This document shows, one piece after another, positions 1 to 8,260 of a stretch of DNA of 64,000 bases. The DNA comes from Paenarthrobacter sp. JL.01a (GTDB taxonomy: Bacteria; Actinomycetota; Actinomycetes; Actinomycetales; Micrococcaceae). The notes beneath the pieces were generated by a model. That model was not told where the DNA came from. It did not search any database and was given only the letters and a program-made list of their open reading frames with translations. Made by a program: the position numbers and the translations under genes. The stretch lies in contig NZ_CP104877.1 of assembly GCF_025452095.1 (NCBI RefSeq), positions 2,728,001-2,792,000 of the forward strand, written 5' to 3'. Position 1 is the stretch's first letter; each line of letters starts with the position of its first letter.

Positions 1-823
1 CTCCGACGGCCGTGTTGACCTGGTCCTCGGACGCGGCAACACCGCTCCCGTCTACCCCTGGTTCGGCAAGAACATCCAGGACGGCATCGAACTGGCGATC
101 GAAAACTACAGCCTGCTCCGCAAACTGTGGGACGAGGACACCGTCAACTGGTCCGGCAAGTTCCGCACCCCGCTGCAGAACTTCACGTCCACGCCGAGGC
201 CGCTCGACGACGTCGCGCCCTTTGTCTGGCACGGTTCCATCCGTACTCCCCAAATCGCCGAAGTGGCCGCCTACTACGGCGACGGCTTCTTCGCCAACAA
301 CATCTTCTGGCCGAAGGAGCACTACCAGCAGCTGATCGGCCTTTACCGTGAGCGCTACGAGCACTACGGACACGGCAAGGCCGACCAGGCGATCGTGGGC
401 CTCGGTGGCCAGTTCTTCATGAGGAAGAACTCACAGGACGCCGAGAAGGAATTCCGCCCCTACTTCGACAACGCCCCCGTGTACGGCCACGGCCCGTCGC
501 TTGAGGACTTCACGTCCCAGACGCCGCTGACCGTAGGCAGCCCGCAGGAGGTCATTGAGAAGACCCTCACCTTCCGTGAGTTCTTCGGCGACTACCAACG
601 CCAGTTGTTCCTGATCGACCACGCCGGACTTCCCCTGAAGACGGTTCTGGAGCAGCTGGACCTCTTTGGCGAGGAAGTCCTGCCCGTCCTGCGCAAGGAG
701 TACGCCGCCATGAAGCCCGCGCACGTGCCGGACGCCCCCACCCATGCTTCCCGCGTGGCAGCCGCGCTCGAGGCCAAGGTCAGCGAATCAGCAGCGGCAG
801 GTGCTGCGGGGCAGGACGCCTGA
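1..823 (+). CDS. LLM-class flavin-dependent oxidoreductase (5' end missing)
   Basis: The reading frame is open from base 2 and gives about 273 C-terminal residues of a luciferase-like monooxygenase, the TIM-barrel family that uses reduced flavin. Near the edge it reads LVLGRGNTAPVYPWFG, followed by WSGKF and PLQNFTSTPRPL, then PFVWHGSIRTPQIAEVAAYYGDG; these match the family's substrate-pocket and flavin-binding loops. The N-terminal part lies outside the window. Its TGA overlaps the ATG of the next gene (TGATG), so a MarR regulator is translationally coupled to it and probably controls it. The substrate cannot be told from this part. Confidence 0.85.
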   Translation, partial: SDGRVDLVLGRGNTAPVYPWFGKNIQDGIELAIENYSLLRKLWDEDTVNWSGKFRTPLQNFTSTPRPLDDVAPFVWHGSIRTPQIAEVAAYYGDGFFANNIFWPKEHYQQLIGLYRERYEHYGHGKADQAIVGLGGQFFMRKNSQDAEKEFRPYFDNAPVYGHGPSLEDFTSQTPLTVGSPQEVIEKTLTFREFFGDYQRQLFLIDHAGLPLKTVLEQLDLFGEEVLPVLRKEYAAMKPAHVPDAPTHASRVAAALEAKVSESAAAGAAGQDA

Positions 824-1284
824 TGTCCACGCCCCCGGCATCATCTGCCGTCCGCCTCGCCGCCGAAACCTGGGAATCTCTGTTCCGCTCCCAGGTGGCG
901 GTGATGCGTAAGCTCCAGTCCGGGCCGGCCTTCAAGGCACTGCCAGTCAAGGAGTACGACGTCCTGTTCACTCTGTCCCGCTGCCCTTCGGGACAGCTTC
1001 GCCTGAACGAAATCAACGACAAGGTACTGCTCAGCCAGTCCAGCCTGAGCCGTTTGGTCGACCGCCTGGAAAAGCGCGGACTTGTGGAGCGTACAACCGC
1101 TCCCGACGACGGCCGTGGGGTCCTGCTGGCCCTCACCGAAGCCGGGCGCGAACTACAGAAGACCATCGGGCGTGAACACGTTCGCGACATCGCCACCCTG
1201 GTGGCGCCCGCGCTCACGGCCGACGAGCAGCGGGAGCTGCTGCGCCTGACGGAGAAGCTACGCGCCTCCGTGGCCGGGCACTAG
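823..1284 (+). CDS. MarR-family transcriptional regulator
   Basis: This 153-residue protein has the MarR winged-helix layout. The recognition-helix region LRLNEINDKVLLSQSSLSRLVDRLEKRGLVER spans about residues 57-90, followed by a wing with TAPDDGRGVLLALTEAGRE. MarR proteins are dimeric repressors, often relieved by small aromatic or oxidising ligands. The start overlaps the stop of the upstream flavin monooxygenase by one base, so the two are co-expressed, and the likely target is that oxidoreductase operon. The 3' end overlaps the convergent transglutaminase gene by four bases. Confidence 0.88.
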   Translation: MSTPPASSAVRLAAETWESLFRSQVAVMRKLQSGPAFKALPVKEYDVLFTLSRCPSGQLRLNEINDKVLLSQSSLSRLVDRLEKRGLVERTTAPDDGRGVLLALTEAGRELQKTIGREHVRDIATLVAPALTADEQRELLRLTEKLRASVAGH

Positions 1285-2087
1285 CGCAAGGTGACGAGCT
1301 CCCGGTGGTTTTCCGCCGGGAGCTCTCCATTGACTGAAGCACTGACCTTGAGGGTCTTCAGTGACAGGCTGCCGCCCACTGTGGAGAGGAATGCCGTGTC
1401 GGAGGAATCCCGTCCAGCGGTGATGCGCAGCATGGATTCGCGGGGCGCCAGGCCTGTGGGGTCGATGATCCGCCATGAACCGTCCACGTACGCCTCCGCA
1501 ACGGCATGGAAGTCCATGGGGGTCAGTCCCGGCGCATAAACGGCCGCCAGGCGTGCAGGGACATCCTTGGACCTCAGCAGTGCAATGGCGAGGTGGGCAA
1601 AATCCCTGCATACTCCCCTGCGGTGGAGCAGCGTTTCGACGGCTCCGTCCGTTCCCCGTGAGGAACCGCTGACGTAGCGGAGTTCACCGTGGACCCAGTC
1701 ACGGACTGCATGGAGCAGTTCTTCGCCATTCAGGCTGCCGAACTCTGCGTAGGAGGTGGGCAGCAGACGGTCGGATTCGGCGTAGCGGCTGGGCCTGACA
1801 TAGCGGATGAGTTCCATCGGGGTGGACGTATCGGGCAACGCTTGGCCGTGGACCGTTGCCGCGTACTCCACGGTCACCTCGCTGGGCTCGGCCAACTCGA
1901 GGTAGTGGAACCGGCCTCCGTGGTGGTCGCTGAGTTCGGCTACGGGAAGTTCCTCCCCCGCCACTGTGACCGACAGGTTTTCGGTGACTGAGTCGTAGCC
2001 GGGGTTGTTGGCTACGGCAATGGCCATGGCCACCTTGGTGTTGGCTGCGGTCTTGAAAACGAGCGTGGCAGAAACGTTGCGTTCCAT
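1281..2087 (-). CDS. transglutaminase-like cysteine-protease-fold protein
   Basis: This 268-residue protein has an N-terminal beta-rich region (residues 1-90) and a transglutaminase core. The expected catalytic triad is visible: Cys160 in RRGVCRDFAHLAIALLR, His194 in MDFHAVAEAYV and Asp209 in WRIIDPTGLAP. The family includes transglutaminases and proteases; bacterial members of this type are usually uncharacterised and may cleave peptides. No signal peptide is visible, so it is probably cytoplasmic. The ATG follows a GGAG ribosome site four bases upstream. The gene stands alone and converges on the marR gene. Confidence 0.8.
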   Translation of the reverse strand: MERNVSATLVFKTAANTKVAMAIAVANNPGYDSVTENLSVTVAGEELPVAELSDHHGGRFHYLELAEPSEVTVEYAATVHGQALPDTSTPMELIRYVRPSRYAESDRLLPTSYAEFGSLNGEELLHAVRDWVHGELRYVSGSSRGTDGAVETLLHRRGVCRDFAHLAIALLRSKDVPARLAAVYAPGLTPMDFHAVAEAYVDGSWRIIDPTGLAPRESMLRITAGRDSSDTAFLSTVGGSLSLKTLKVSASVNGELPAENHRELVTLR

Positions 2088-2159
2088 TGATCTCCGACAG
2101 TGGGTTTGCGGCGGGCAGCCCCCATCGCCGCCGAATGTTTGAGTCAGCCAATCCGAGGA

Positions 2160-3026
2160 CTACAGATTGACCTTCAGAGACAGTAGCATCCGCTGGACGT
2201 TGGCGAATTCAGAATCGTGGGCCACATACTTTGCAGCGAGGTCCAAAGTGTCGAAGGACTTTGCCGGGGCGACTTTCTCCTCTGCGGCGAAGGCATGCAG
2301 GGCAAGGACGTCCCCAAATGAAAAATCGCCCTTTCCCGCCGGCCCTTGCACGCGGTTTGCCAGTTCGCACGACTGCCCGTCAGCACCGGCCACCTTGTTG
2401 GTGATGCCGTAGGAGCCAAAGAACCTATAGCCCTGGACTACACGGAAGACGACGCGCGGATCGATGGTGTCAGGTCCGTCCGAGTGCGGTACGTCCAAGG
2501 GCGTGCTGCTGATCACCACGTAGGGCTTGCCTTGTCCGGCCGGGCAAGGAGCCGCAGTGGCGGGCGCCAATCCTGTCTGGAGCGTGGCGATGTACTTCCC
2601 TGCCCCGTCCTTGACTTCCACCTTCACTGCCCCGGCCAAAGAACCGGCGTCCGGGGCGGCAGACTGGGCAATCCAGTCCTTGGGAAGCTCGAAGCTGACG
2701 CTCTTGGCCGGATCCGTATAGGTTTTCCACGAAAGGGCGGTGGGGACCGGTTCCGGCCCCGCACTTGCAGATCCCGAAGGCGCGTCCGTGCCGCTCGAAG
2801 CAGCCGAAGATGAAGGCTGGCCAGCGTCGCTGCCGGGACTCGTCGTCGTACTTTCGGGGGTGCCTGTCCCCGATTCGGAACTGTTGGGGCTCGACGATGC
2901 CGTGGAGGTCACTTGCGGACCCTTGTTCTGCGACGAGCATGAGGTCGCACCGGCCACCAGGCAACCTGCCAGGGCCGCCGCAGCAAGTTTCAGCTGTATG
3001 CCTTCGAGGTTCCTCATGCCGGTCAT
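2160..3026 (-). CDS. putative secreted lipoprotein
   Basis: The protein has 288 residues from the ATG at 3026, chosen because a TAGGCT -10 hexamer lies six bases upstream. A charged N-terminus and hydrophobic stretch (IQLKLAAAALAGCLVAGA) lead to a lipobox-like ATSC, which predicts a lipid-anchored surface protein. A Ser/Thr/Pro-rich linker of about 60 residues follows. The C-terminal 190 residues look globular (LSWKTYTDPAKSVSFELPKDW) and contain two further Cys. I do not recognise a specific family. It is divergent from the DUF1684 gene, with about 55 bp between starts. Confidence 0.65.
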   Translation of the reverse strand: MTGMRNLEGIQLKLAAAALAGCLVAGATSCSSQNKGPQVTSTASSSPNSSESGTGTPESTTTSPGSDAGQPSSSAASSGTDAPSGSASAGPEPVPTALSWKTYTDPAKSVSFELPKDWIAQSAAPDAGSLAGAVKVEVKDGAGKYIATLQTGLAPATAAPCPAGQGKPYVVISSTPLDVPHSDGPDTIDPRVVFRVVQGYRFFGSYGITNKVAGADGQSCELANRVQGPAGKGDFSFGDVLALHAFAAEEKVAPAKSFDTLDLAAKYVAHDSEFANVQRMLLSLKVNL

Positions 3027-3032
3027 GAGCAC

Positions 3033-3038
3033 AGCCTA
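3033..3038 (-). promoter_or_regulatory. -10 hexamer, leaderless start of lipoprotein gene
   Basis: TAGGCT on the minus strand ends six bases before the ATG at 3026. This spacing puts the transcript start at or next to the start codon. Confidence 0.6.
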
Positions 3039-3068
3039 GCGGTGGGGAGGCCACGACACGCACAGGAC

Positions 3069-3074
3069 TAGGCT
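3069..3074 (+). promoter_or_regulatory. -10 hexamer, leaderless start of DUF1684 gene
   Basis: TAGGCT ends six bases before the ATG at 3081. It sits back to back with the identical minus-strand hexamer at 3033-3038, thirty bases away. Confidence 0.6.
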
Positions 3075-3080
3075 GGGTCC

Positions 3081-3749
3081 ATGGCTCCCACCGAGAACGA
3101 CGAATTCGAGGACACCCTCCCGACGATGTCCGCGGTAGATATCGCTGACTGGCGGCTGAAGACCTTCGCCCTCTACGACAAAGTGCGGCAACTCGCAGCG
3201 ACCAATCCGTTTGACGCACACGTCTACTGGCGCCAGGAGCGGGATCTGATGTTTGCCACGCATCCCGCCTCTGCCCTGACTCCGGAAATGAAGGCTTCCT
3301 TTTCCGGCCTGAGGACGGCCGGCTACGATCCCTCCTACCGCCTGACCGCCGAGCTCCTGCCCGAGGGCGTGGGCCAGGAGATGAATGTCCAGACCGGGAC
3401 CGACGGCGTTGTACCCTTCACACGGATCGGCACCTTTGAGCTACCCGGACTCGGCTCCTTGGCTGTGTGGCGGTTGATGAGCTACGGCGGCGGAATCTTC
3501 GTGCCGTTCCGTGACGCGACCGCCGGGAAACCCGGCGGCAGCTACGGGGCGGGCCGGTACTTGCTGGATACAGTCAAAGGCTCGTTCCACGGCACAAGGG
3601 AAACGGATGCCGGGCAGGAGTTCATCCTGGACTTCAACTTCGCCTACAACCCGTCCTGCGCCTACAACGAAGCCTGGGCCTGCCCGCTTGCAGGTCCAGC
3701 CAACAGGTTGGCTGCAGAGGTGCCCGTCGGCGAGTTGTACGCTGGCTAG
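3081..3749 (+). CDS. DUF1684 domain protein
   Basis: This 222-residue protein matches the DUF1684 layout: an N-terminal YWRQERDLMFATHPASALTP segment, a central beta-rich part, and the C-terminal DFNFAYNPSCAYNEAWACPLAGPANRLAAEVPVGE that is the family hallmark. The family has no settled biochemical role. No signal peptide is seen. The start is fixed by a TAGGCT box six bases upstream. The 3' end overlaps the convergent permease gene by four bases. Confidence 0.8.
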   Translation: MAPTENDEFEDTLPTMSAVDIADWRLKTFALYDKVRQLAATNPFDAHVYWRQERDLMFATHPASALTPEMKASFSGLRTAGYDPSYRLTAELLPEGVGQEMNVQTGTDGVVPFTRIGTFELPGLGSLAVWRLMSYGGGIFVPFRDATAGKPGGSYGAGRYLLDTVKGSFHGTRETDAGQEFILDFNFAYNPSCAYNEAWACPLAGPANRLAAEVPVGELYAG

Positions 3750-4939
3750 CCAAACAGGCCGCCCGGCCCGAACGCCGCGAGCGCAGCAACAGCGGCAACG
3801 ATGGTCAGTGGTGCCACCAGCAGCCCCATCACCGCATAGCCTTGCCATTTCACCAGCACGTTCATGCGCACCAGCCGGTCATGCCAGAGCAAAGTAGCCA
3901 ATGAGGCCCACGGCGCAATCAAGGGACCGGCGTTGACCCCTACCAACAAGGCCGCCATTCTTTCCGGAGTTCCCGCCAGCGGTTCAGCCAGGAGATAGGC
4001 CGGCAGGTTGTTGACGATGTTCGAACCCAGGGCGCCGGTCAAAGCCAGCCTCAGCAGCTCAAGGAAGCCATCCCCTTGGCCAGCCACCTGGCCGAGCAAC
4101 GCCGACGCGCCCAGGTATTGGGTCGCCTCGACCACCAGGAAAAGCCCACAGGTGAACAGCAGAAGCGACCAGGGAATGAGCGTGATCTTCAGGACGGCCG
4201 GCCTGCGGATGATGAACAGGATGGCCAGGACCACAGCGGCCACTGCAGCGGGAATCCAGATGGCGACTCCCGACACCAGTGCCGGCAGCAGCAGCACCAG
4301 GACTGCTGCGCTGCCGACCAACAGAAGCCGGTCAGGAGCTTTTGCAGTGGGAGCGGCTGCGGGGCGCGAAGCATCCAGGGCGTAGCTCTTTCGCAGCTCG
4401 CGCCGGAACACCACGGCAATAAAAGCCAGAGGCACAAGGATGGCCGCCAGCGAAGGCGCCCACATCAGTTGCGCGAACTGTGCCGGGGTGATGCCACCCA
4501 GGTTGTGTTGGGCGAGGAGGTTGGTGAGGTTGGAGATCGGGAGCAACAGACTGGCTGTGTTGGCCAGCCATACCGTTGTCAGGGCAAAGGGCAGTACCGG
4601 GAGCCCTGCCTGGCGGGCCACGGTGACAACCACGGGGGTGAGCAGGACCGCCGTCGTGTCGAGGGAGAGGAAAATCGTACTCAGGGTCGCAAACAGTGCC
4701 AGCAGCAACCACAACAGGACGCTTCGCCCGCGCCCCCACCGGCGCAGGCGCCGTGCGATCCACTGGAACGTGCCGGCTTCACTCACCAGTTCGGTCACCA
4801 CGGTCATGGCAACGACAAAGGCCAAAATTGGTGCGACCCGGTCCACGAGCACCATGACTTCGTGCCACGGAAGCACACCCGTAGCCACGGTCACCCCACC
4901 CGCTACGAGGAGTATCAATCCAATTATCGCCAGACGCAT
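3746..4939 (-). CDS. SLC13/ArsB-type permease
   Basis: From the ATG at 4939 the protein has 397 residues and about ten to eleven membrane segments. The conserved first half reads SLDTTAVLLTPVV and LANTASLLLPISNLTNLL; the second half repeats this as GALGSNIVNNLPAYLLAEPL and VGVNAGPLIAPWASLATLLW. This internal duplication is typical of ArsB/NhaD/SLC13 ion transporters. The substrate could be arsenite, a dicarboxylate or sodium, and no arsR or arsC lies nearby. A longer frame begins with GTG at 4999, but TAGAAT seven bases before 4939 favours the shorter form. Confidence 0.82.
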   Translation of the reverse strand: MRLAIIGLILLVAGGVTVATGVLPWHEVMVLVDRVAPILAFVVAMTVVTELVSEAGTFQWIARRLRRWGRGRSVLLWLLLALFATLSTIFLSLDTTAVLLTPVVVTVARQAGLPVLPFALTTVWLANTASLLLPISNLTNLLAQHNLGGITPAQFAQLMWAPSLAAILVPLAFIAVVFRRELRKSYALDASRPAAAPTAKAPDRLLLVGSAAVLVLLLPALVSGVAIWIPAAVAAVVLAILFIIRRPAVLKITLIPWSLLLFTCGLFLVVEATQYLGASALLGQVAGQGDGFLELLRLALTGALGSNIVNNLPAYLLAEPLAGTPERMAALLVGVNAGPLIAPWASLATLLWHDRLVRMNVLVKWQGYAVMGLLVAPLTIVAAVAALAAFGPGGLFG

Positions 4940-4946
4940 GAGCAGG

Positions 4947-4952
4947 ATTCTA
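4947..4952 (-). promoter_or_regulatory. -10 hexamer, leaderless start of SLC13-type permease
   Basis: TAGAAT on the minus strand ends seven bases before the ATG at 4939 and decides that start over the GTG at 4999. Confidence 0.55.
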
Positions 4953-5042
4953 AGCCCCACTCCTGAGGGGACTCCTGCGCGGCGCGGGAACAGCGTCACG
5001 GAATCGTAAGCAATCCGGCTCCCGTGCGGCGTCCCCTGTGCC

Positions 5043-5048
5043 TAGCCT
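5043..5048 (+). promoter_or_regulatory. -10 hexamer, leaderless start of DM13 gene
   Basis: TAGCCT ends six bases before the ATG at 5055. No ribosome-binding sequence lies between them. Confidence 0.55.
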
Positions 5049-5054
5049 TGGATC

Positions 5055-5627
5055 ATGAACGGATTCCGGAGCTCGATCCGGTCCCACAAGGCCCTCGCAT
5101 CCGCTGCGGGTGTGGTGGTCCTCGTGTTTCTTGTGCTCGGGGCTTTCCTGTTCCAGCCGTGGCGGCTCTTCACCAGCAGCAGCCTGGACGAGGCTCTGCC
5201 GGTTGCCACAACGTTCGGGGTTACTACGCCCGAGGATGCATCGCCGGACTCAACCCGACCGGACAGCGGTCCAGCCACGGTGGCCGGACCGATTGTTGTG
5301 CGAACGGGCATGTTCGGGTCACAGGAACACCAGACCACCGGTACAGCACAGTTGCTCAAGCTCCCGGACGGAAGCCATGTGCTCCGCTTGGAAGATCTGG
5401 CCAGCAGTGACGGCCCCGACGTCAAAGTGTGGCTGAGCAGTCTGGAGGCGGGAGGCGATTGGTACAAGTACCGCTCCGGACGCTACGTGGACTTGGGAGC
5501 CGTGAAGGCCACGCACGGCAACCAGAACTATGCCATTCCGGCCGGAACCGACCTCTCGGGCGTGGCCTCGGTGGTCCTGTGGTGTGATCGCTTCAGCGTG
5601 GCGTTCGGCTCAGCCCCACTCGCCTAG
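5055..5627 (+). CDS. membrane-anchored DM13-domain protein
   Basis: This 190-residue protein has one N-terminal membrane segment (about residues 15-35, ASAAGVVVLVFLVLGAFLF), then a short linker and a DM13 domain at about 75-190. Recognisable DM13 pieces are GTAQLLKLPDGSHVLRLEDL, DGPDVKVWLSS, VDLGAVKATHGNQNYAIPAG and VVLWCDRFSVAFGSAPL, with the single conserved Cys in the last one. DM13 domains are proposed to work in redox or electron transfer outside the membrane. The domain is predicted to be extracytoplasmic. It stands alone between the permease and the FAA-hydrolase gene. Confidence 0.85.
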   Translation: MNGFRSSIRSHKALASAAGVVVLVFLVLGAFLFQPWRLFTSSSLDEALPVATTFGVTTPEDASPDSTRPDSGPATVAGPIVVRTGMFGSQEHQTTGTAQLLKLPDGSHVLRLEDLASSDGPDVKVWLSSLEAGGDWYKYRSGRYVDLGAVKATHGNQNYAIPAGTDLSGVASVVLWCDRFSVAFGSAPLA

Positions 5628-5704
5628 CGCTTTGCGAGGCCTGCTTTGCGCGTCATGGACGAATCATGGGACGTAAAGCGGGCCCCGCAACGGATGGGAG
5701 GACG

Positions 5705-5710
5705 TAGGAT
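5705..5710 (+). promoter_or_regulatory. -10 hexamer, leaderless start of FAA-hydrolase-family gene
   Basis: TAGGAT ends six bases before the ATG at 5717. Confidence 0.55.
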
Positions 5711-5716
5711 GTCATC

Positions 5717-6565
5717 ATGACTTCCCCACTGCCGCGTCGTATCGCCCGCGTCCGCCCCCTTGATCCAACCTCCCCGGACGAGCAGTTCTTCGTCGCGAAC
5801 GACGCAGCGGACTTCACCTCGGACGAAGGAAAGTCGTGGACGGTCATCGACTCCCCTTTCCCCTCCTCCCGGGCCAACGCCGCCAGCCCGGAGCGCTCTG
5901 GTTGGGAGCGGGCCGCAACAGTCGCTGAAGACGCCTTCACGTTCCTCGCGCCCTCGGTGCCGGTCAATGTCCTTGGCATGGCGCACAACACCGGCCAACC
6001 GGGCCGCGACCTTCCCCCGCAGGCGTTCCACAAAGCGGCATCCAGCGTGGTGGGGCCGGGCGAGGCAATCCAACTCCAGGCGGACGTAGGCCATGTGGAC
6101 CCTGAGGCAGAGCTGACAATCGTCATAGGCCGTGCGGCGCGCGCCTTGACGCTGGAAACGGCAGGCTCGTCGATTCTCGGCTACACGATCGGCAATGACG
6201 TTTCAGCACGGGATCTCCAGAAAACCGATGAACTCTGGATCAGCGCCAAGAGCCAGGACACCTTCACCCCGGCAGGACCTTGGATTGTCACTCAATTGGA
6301 CCCAACGGACCTGGAAATCGGGATCGCCCACAACGGCCGCGAGCTGGAGACTGCGGGTTCGGCGAACCTCGGCTGGAAAGTGGACGAGATCCTGGTGTAC
6401 CTCACGTCGTTCATGACCCTCCAGCCTGGCGATCTGGTCCTCACCGGGTTCCCGGCAGAGACCGCACGCATCCAGCCTGGCGACACCGTGACGTGCCGCG
6501 TGGAGGGAATCGGCGAACTCACCAACCCCGTGCGGGGCGCTTCGTGGGAGGACCTGCCTGCGTAG
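5717..6565 (+). CDS. fumarylacetoacetate hydrolase family protein
   Basis: This 282-residue protein carries the FAH fold. The metal site is seen in VDPEAELTIVIGRAAR and the following GYTIGNDVSARDLQ, and the C-terminal LTSFMTLQPGDLVLTGFPAE and VTCRVEGIGELTNPVR are typical. Family members cleave C-C bonds or decarboxylate oxo-diacids in aromatic degradation; this one could be a 2-hydroxyhepta-2,4-diene-1,7-dioate isomerase/hydrolase or an acylpyruvase. No aromatic-pathway partners are adjacent. A gtrA-like gene starts 18 bases after its stop and may be co-transcribed. Confidence 0.87.
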   Translation: MTSPLPRRIARVRPLDPTSPDEQFFVANDAADFTSDEGKSWTVIDSPFPSSRANAASPERSGWERAATVAEDAFTFLAPSVPVNVLGMAHNTGQPGRDLPPQAFHKAASSVVGPGEAIQLQADVGHVDPEAELTIVIGRAARALTLETAGSSILGYTIGNDVSARDLQKTDELWISAKSQDTFTPAGPWIVTQLDPTDLEIGIAHNGRELETAGSANLGWKVDEILVYLTSFMTLQPGDLVLTGFPAETARIQPGDTVTCRVEGIGELTNPVRGASWEDLPA

Positions 6566-6583
6566 TGTGTCAGGCTTAAGACC

Positions 6584-7069
6584 ATGGAGATAGCTGCGGA
6601 CGCCACAGGCCTGTTGCCATCTCCCCCTCAAAAACCGCCCCGCAAACGGCACCGCGGCATCCTCAAGTACCCTGTGGTGCGGCAATTGATCCGCTTCAGC
6701 GGTGTCGGAGTCATCTGCACGGGAAGCTCGCTGGCCATCTACGCGCTGCTGCGTCCATTGATCGACCCCCAGTTGGCAAACGCCGTGGCCTTGATTTTGA
6801 CCTCGTTGATGAACACGGCACTGAATCGGCGCCTGACGTTCAAAATTACCGGCAGCAGGAAACGGGCCCGGGACCACCTCAGCGGAGTCATCGTGATCGG
6901 TATCGCATTGCTCATCACGGGCGGGAGCCTGGGTGTGCTGCATCTGTTCAAACCGGACGCCAGCGTCGCTGAGGAGCTCTGGACAACAACGTTGTCCGGT
7001 TTCGTAGCCACCGCTGTCCGATTCACCTTGCTGCGCCACTGGATTTTCCGCCGCGCGCGGCACGTTTAG
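6584..7069 (+). CDS. GtrA-family membrane protein
   Basis: The 161-residue protein has four predicted membrane helices after a basic N-terminus. The GtrA hallmarks are visible: QLIRFSGVGVICTGSSLAIYALL in helix 1, NAVALILTSLMNTALNRRLTF between helices 2 and 3, and LSGFVATAVRFTLLRHWIF at the end. GtrA proteins are thought to move polyprenyl-linked sugars across the membrane for cell-surface decoration. No glycosyltransferase lies beside it. A weak CAGGCT seven bases before the ATG could be its own -10. It converges with the NAD operon. Confidence 0.85.
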   Translation: MEIAADATGLLPSPPQKPPRKRHRGILKYPVVRQLIRFSGVGVICTGSSLAIYALLRPLIDPQLANAVALILTSLMNTALNRRLTFKITGSRKRARDHLSGVIVIGIALLITGGSLGVLHLFKPDASVAEELWTTTLSGFVATAVRFTLLRHWIFRRARHV

Positions 7070-7079
7070 CCCCGGCCGG

Positions 7080-8246
7080 TCACCCCACTTGCGGCGCGGC
7101 AAGGCGTTTGACACGCCCGACGGCGGTTTCCACGGCAGCGGCGGCAGCCTCCAGGTCGGCCTCGGAGATGGTGGAGGTGAAACTGAAACGGACGGCCGTC
7201 TGGGCAGTTTCGGGGGCAATGCCCAAGGCAAGCAGGACCGGTGACGGCGCGTCGGAGCCTGCAGCGCAGGCCGATCCGCTGGAGCACACAACGCCCAGCC
7301 GCTCCAGTTCGAGCAAGACGGATTCGCCGCTGGTTCCCGGGAAACAGAAGGACGCGACCGACGGCAGGCGTTGGCTGCGATGGCCCGTGAGCAAAGCGTC
7401 CGGCACCGTGTCCAGGACCCGGTCAATGAAGCGGTCACGCAACTGCACGACGCGTTGGGCCTGAGCCGGCTGTTCAGCAGCGGCGAGCACCGCGGCCGTG
7501 GACAACGCCACGGCTCCGGCCATGTTCTCTGTCCCGGAGCGTTTTCCGCGTTCCTGCCCACCCCCATGGATGAGCGGTTCTAAACGCAGCCGTCCTTTGG
7601 TGAAAAGGGCACCGGACCCTTTGGGGGCGCCCAGCTTATGCGCCGAAATGCTCAAGGCGTCAATGCCAAGGGCTTTGACATCCAGCGGACACCACCCGGC
7701 GGCCTGGACCGCGTCGGTGTGGAAAGGAACCCCTACGGCATGGGCCACGGCAGCGAGCTCGGCAATGGGTTGAACGGTCCCGATTTCGTTGTTGGCATAC
7801 ATGATGCTGACCAGGGCCGTCTCCGGTTTCAGGACACTGCGCAGCGCATCCACGGTGACCAGTCCTTCGCCGTCGACCGGGACGATGTCCACGGCGAAGC
7901 CGTGGACCCGTTCAAGGTACCGGGCTGATTCTTCCACGGCAGGATGCTCGACGGCGCTGATCACCACGCGGTTGAGCGCCGGATCCGCGGCCTGCCGGGC
8001 CAAGGCGATGCCCTTGACAGCAAGGTTGTCGGACTCTGTGCCGCCCGAGGTGAACGTCACCTCACCAGCACGGCAATTGAACACTTTCGCGACGCCGGAA
8101 CGCGCTTCTGCAAGCGCCGCTGCGGCTGCTTCACCCAGGGTGTGGTGGCTGGAGGGGTTGCCGAATTCACCGCTCAGGTAGGGCCACATTGCCTCCAGTA
8201 CCTCACGGCGGACGGGCGTGGTGGCCGCAGCATCCAGGAAGATCAT
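7080..8246 (-). CDS. cysteine desulfurase of the NAD operon
   Basis: This 388-residue PLP enzyme of the NifS/IscS class removes sulfur from cysteine for Fe-S assembly. The PLP lysine is Lys204 in SISAHKLGAPKGSG and the sulfur-accepting cysteine is Cys327 in the short loop CSSGSACAAGSD. It is the last gene of the nad operon, 14 bases after nadC. NadA needs a [4Fe-4S] cluster, and Bacillus subtilis also keeps a nifS gene beside its nad genes. A dedicated sulfur supply for quinolinate synthase is therefore the likely role. Confidence 0.9.
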   Translation of the reverse strand: MIFLDAAATTPVRREVLEAMWPYLSGEFGNPSSHHTLGEAAAAALAEARSGVAKVFNCRAGEVTFTSGGTESDNLAVKGIALARQAADPALNRVVISAVEHPAVEESARYLERVHGFAVDIVPVDGEGLVTVDALRSVLKPETALVSIMYANNEIGTVQPIAELAAVAHAVGVPFHTDAVQAAGWCPLDVKALGIDALSISAHKLGAPKGSGALFTKGRLRLEPLIHGGGQERGKRSGTENMAGAVALSTAAVLAAAEQPAQAQRVVQLRDRFIDRVLDTVPDALLTGHRSQRLPSVASFCFPGTSGESVLLELERLGVVCSSGSACAAGSDAPSPVLLALGIAPETAQTAVRFSFTSTISEADLEAAAAAVETAVGRVKRLAAPQVG

Positions 8247-8260
8247 GTCGGGAACGGCTT

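Noticed and set aside
6203..7567. A 454-codon minus-strand frame over the FAA-hydrolase and gtrA genes
   Set aside because: It spans two well-supported plus-strand genes and part of the cysteine desulfurase in another frame, and has no recognisable domain.
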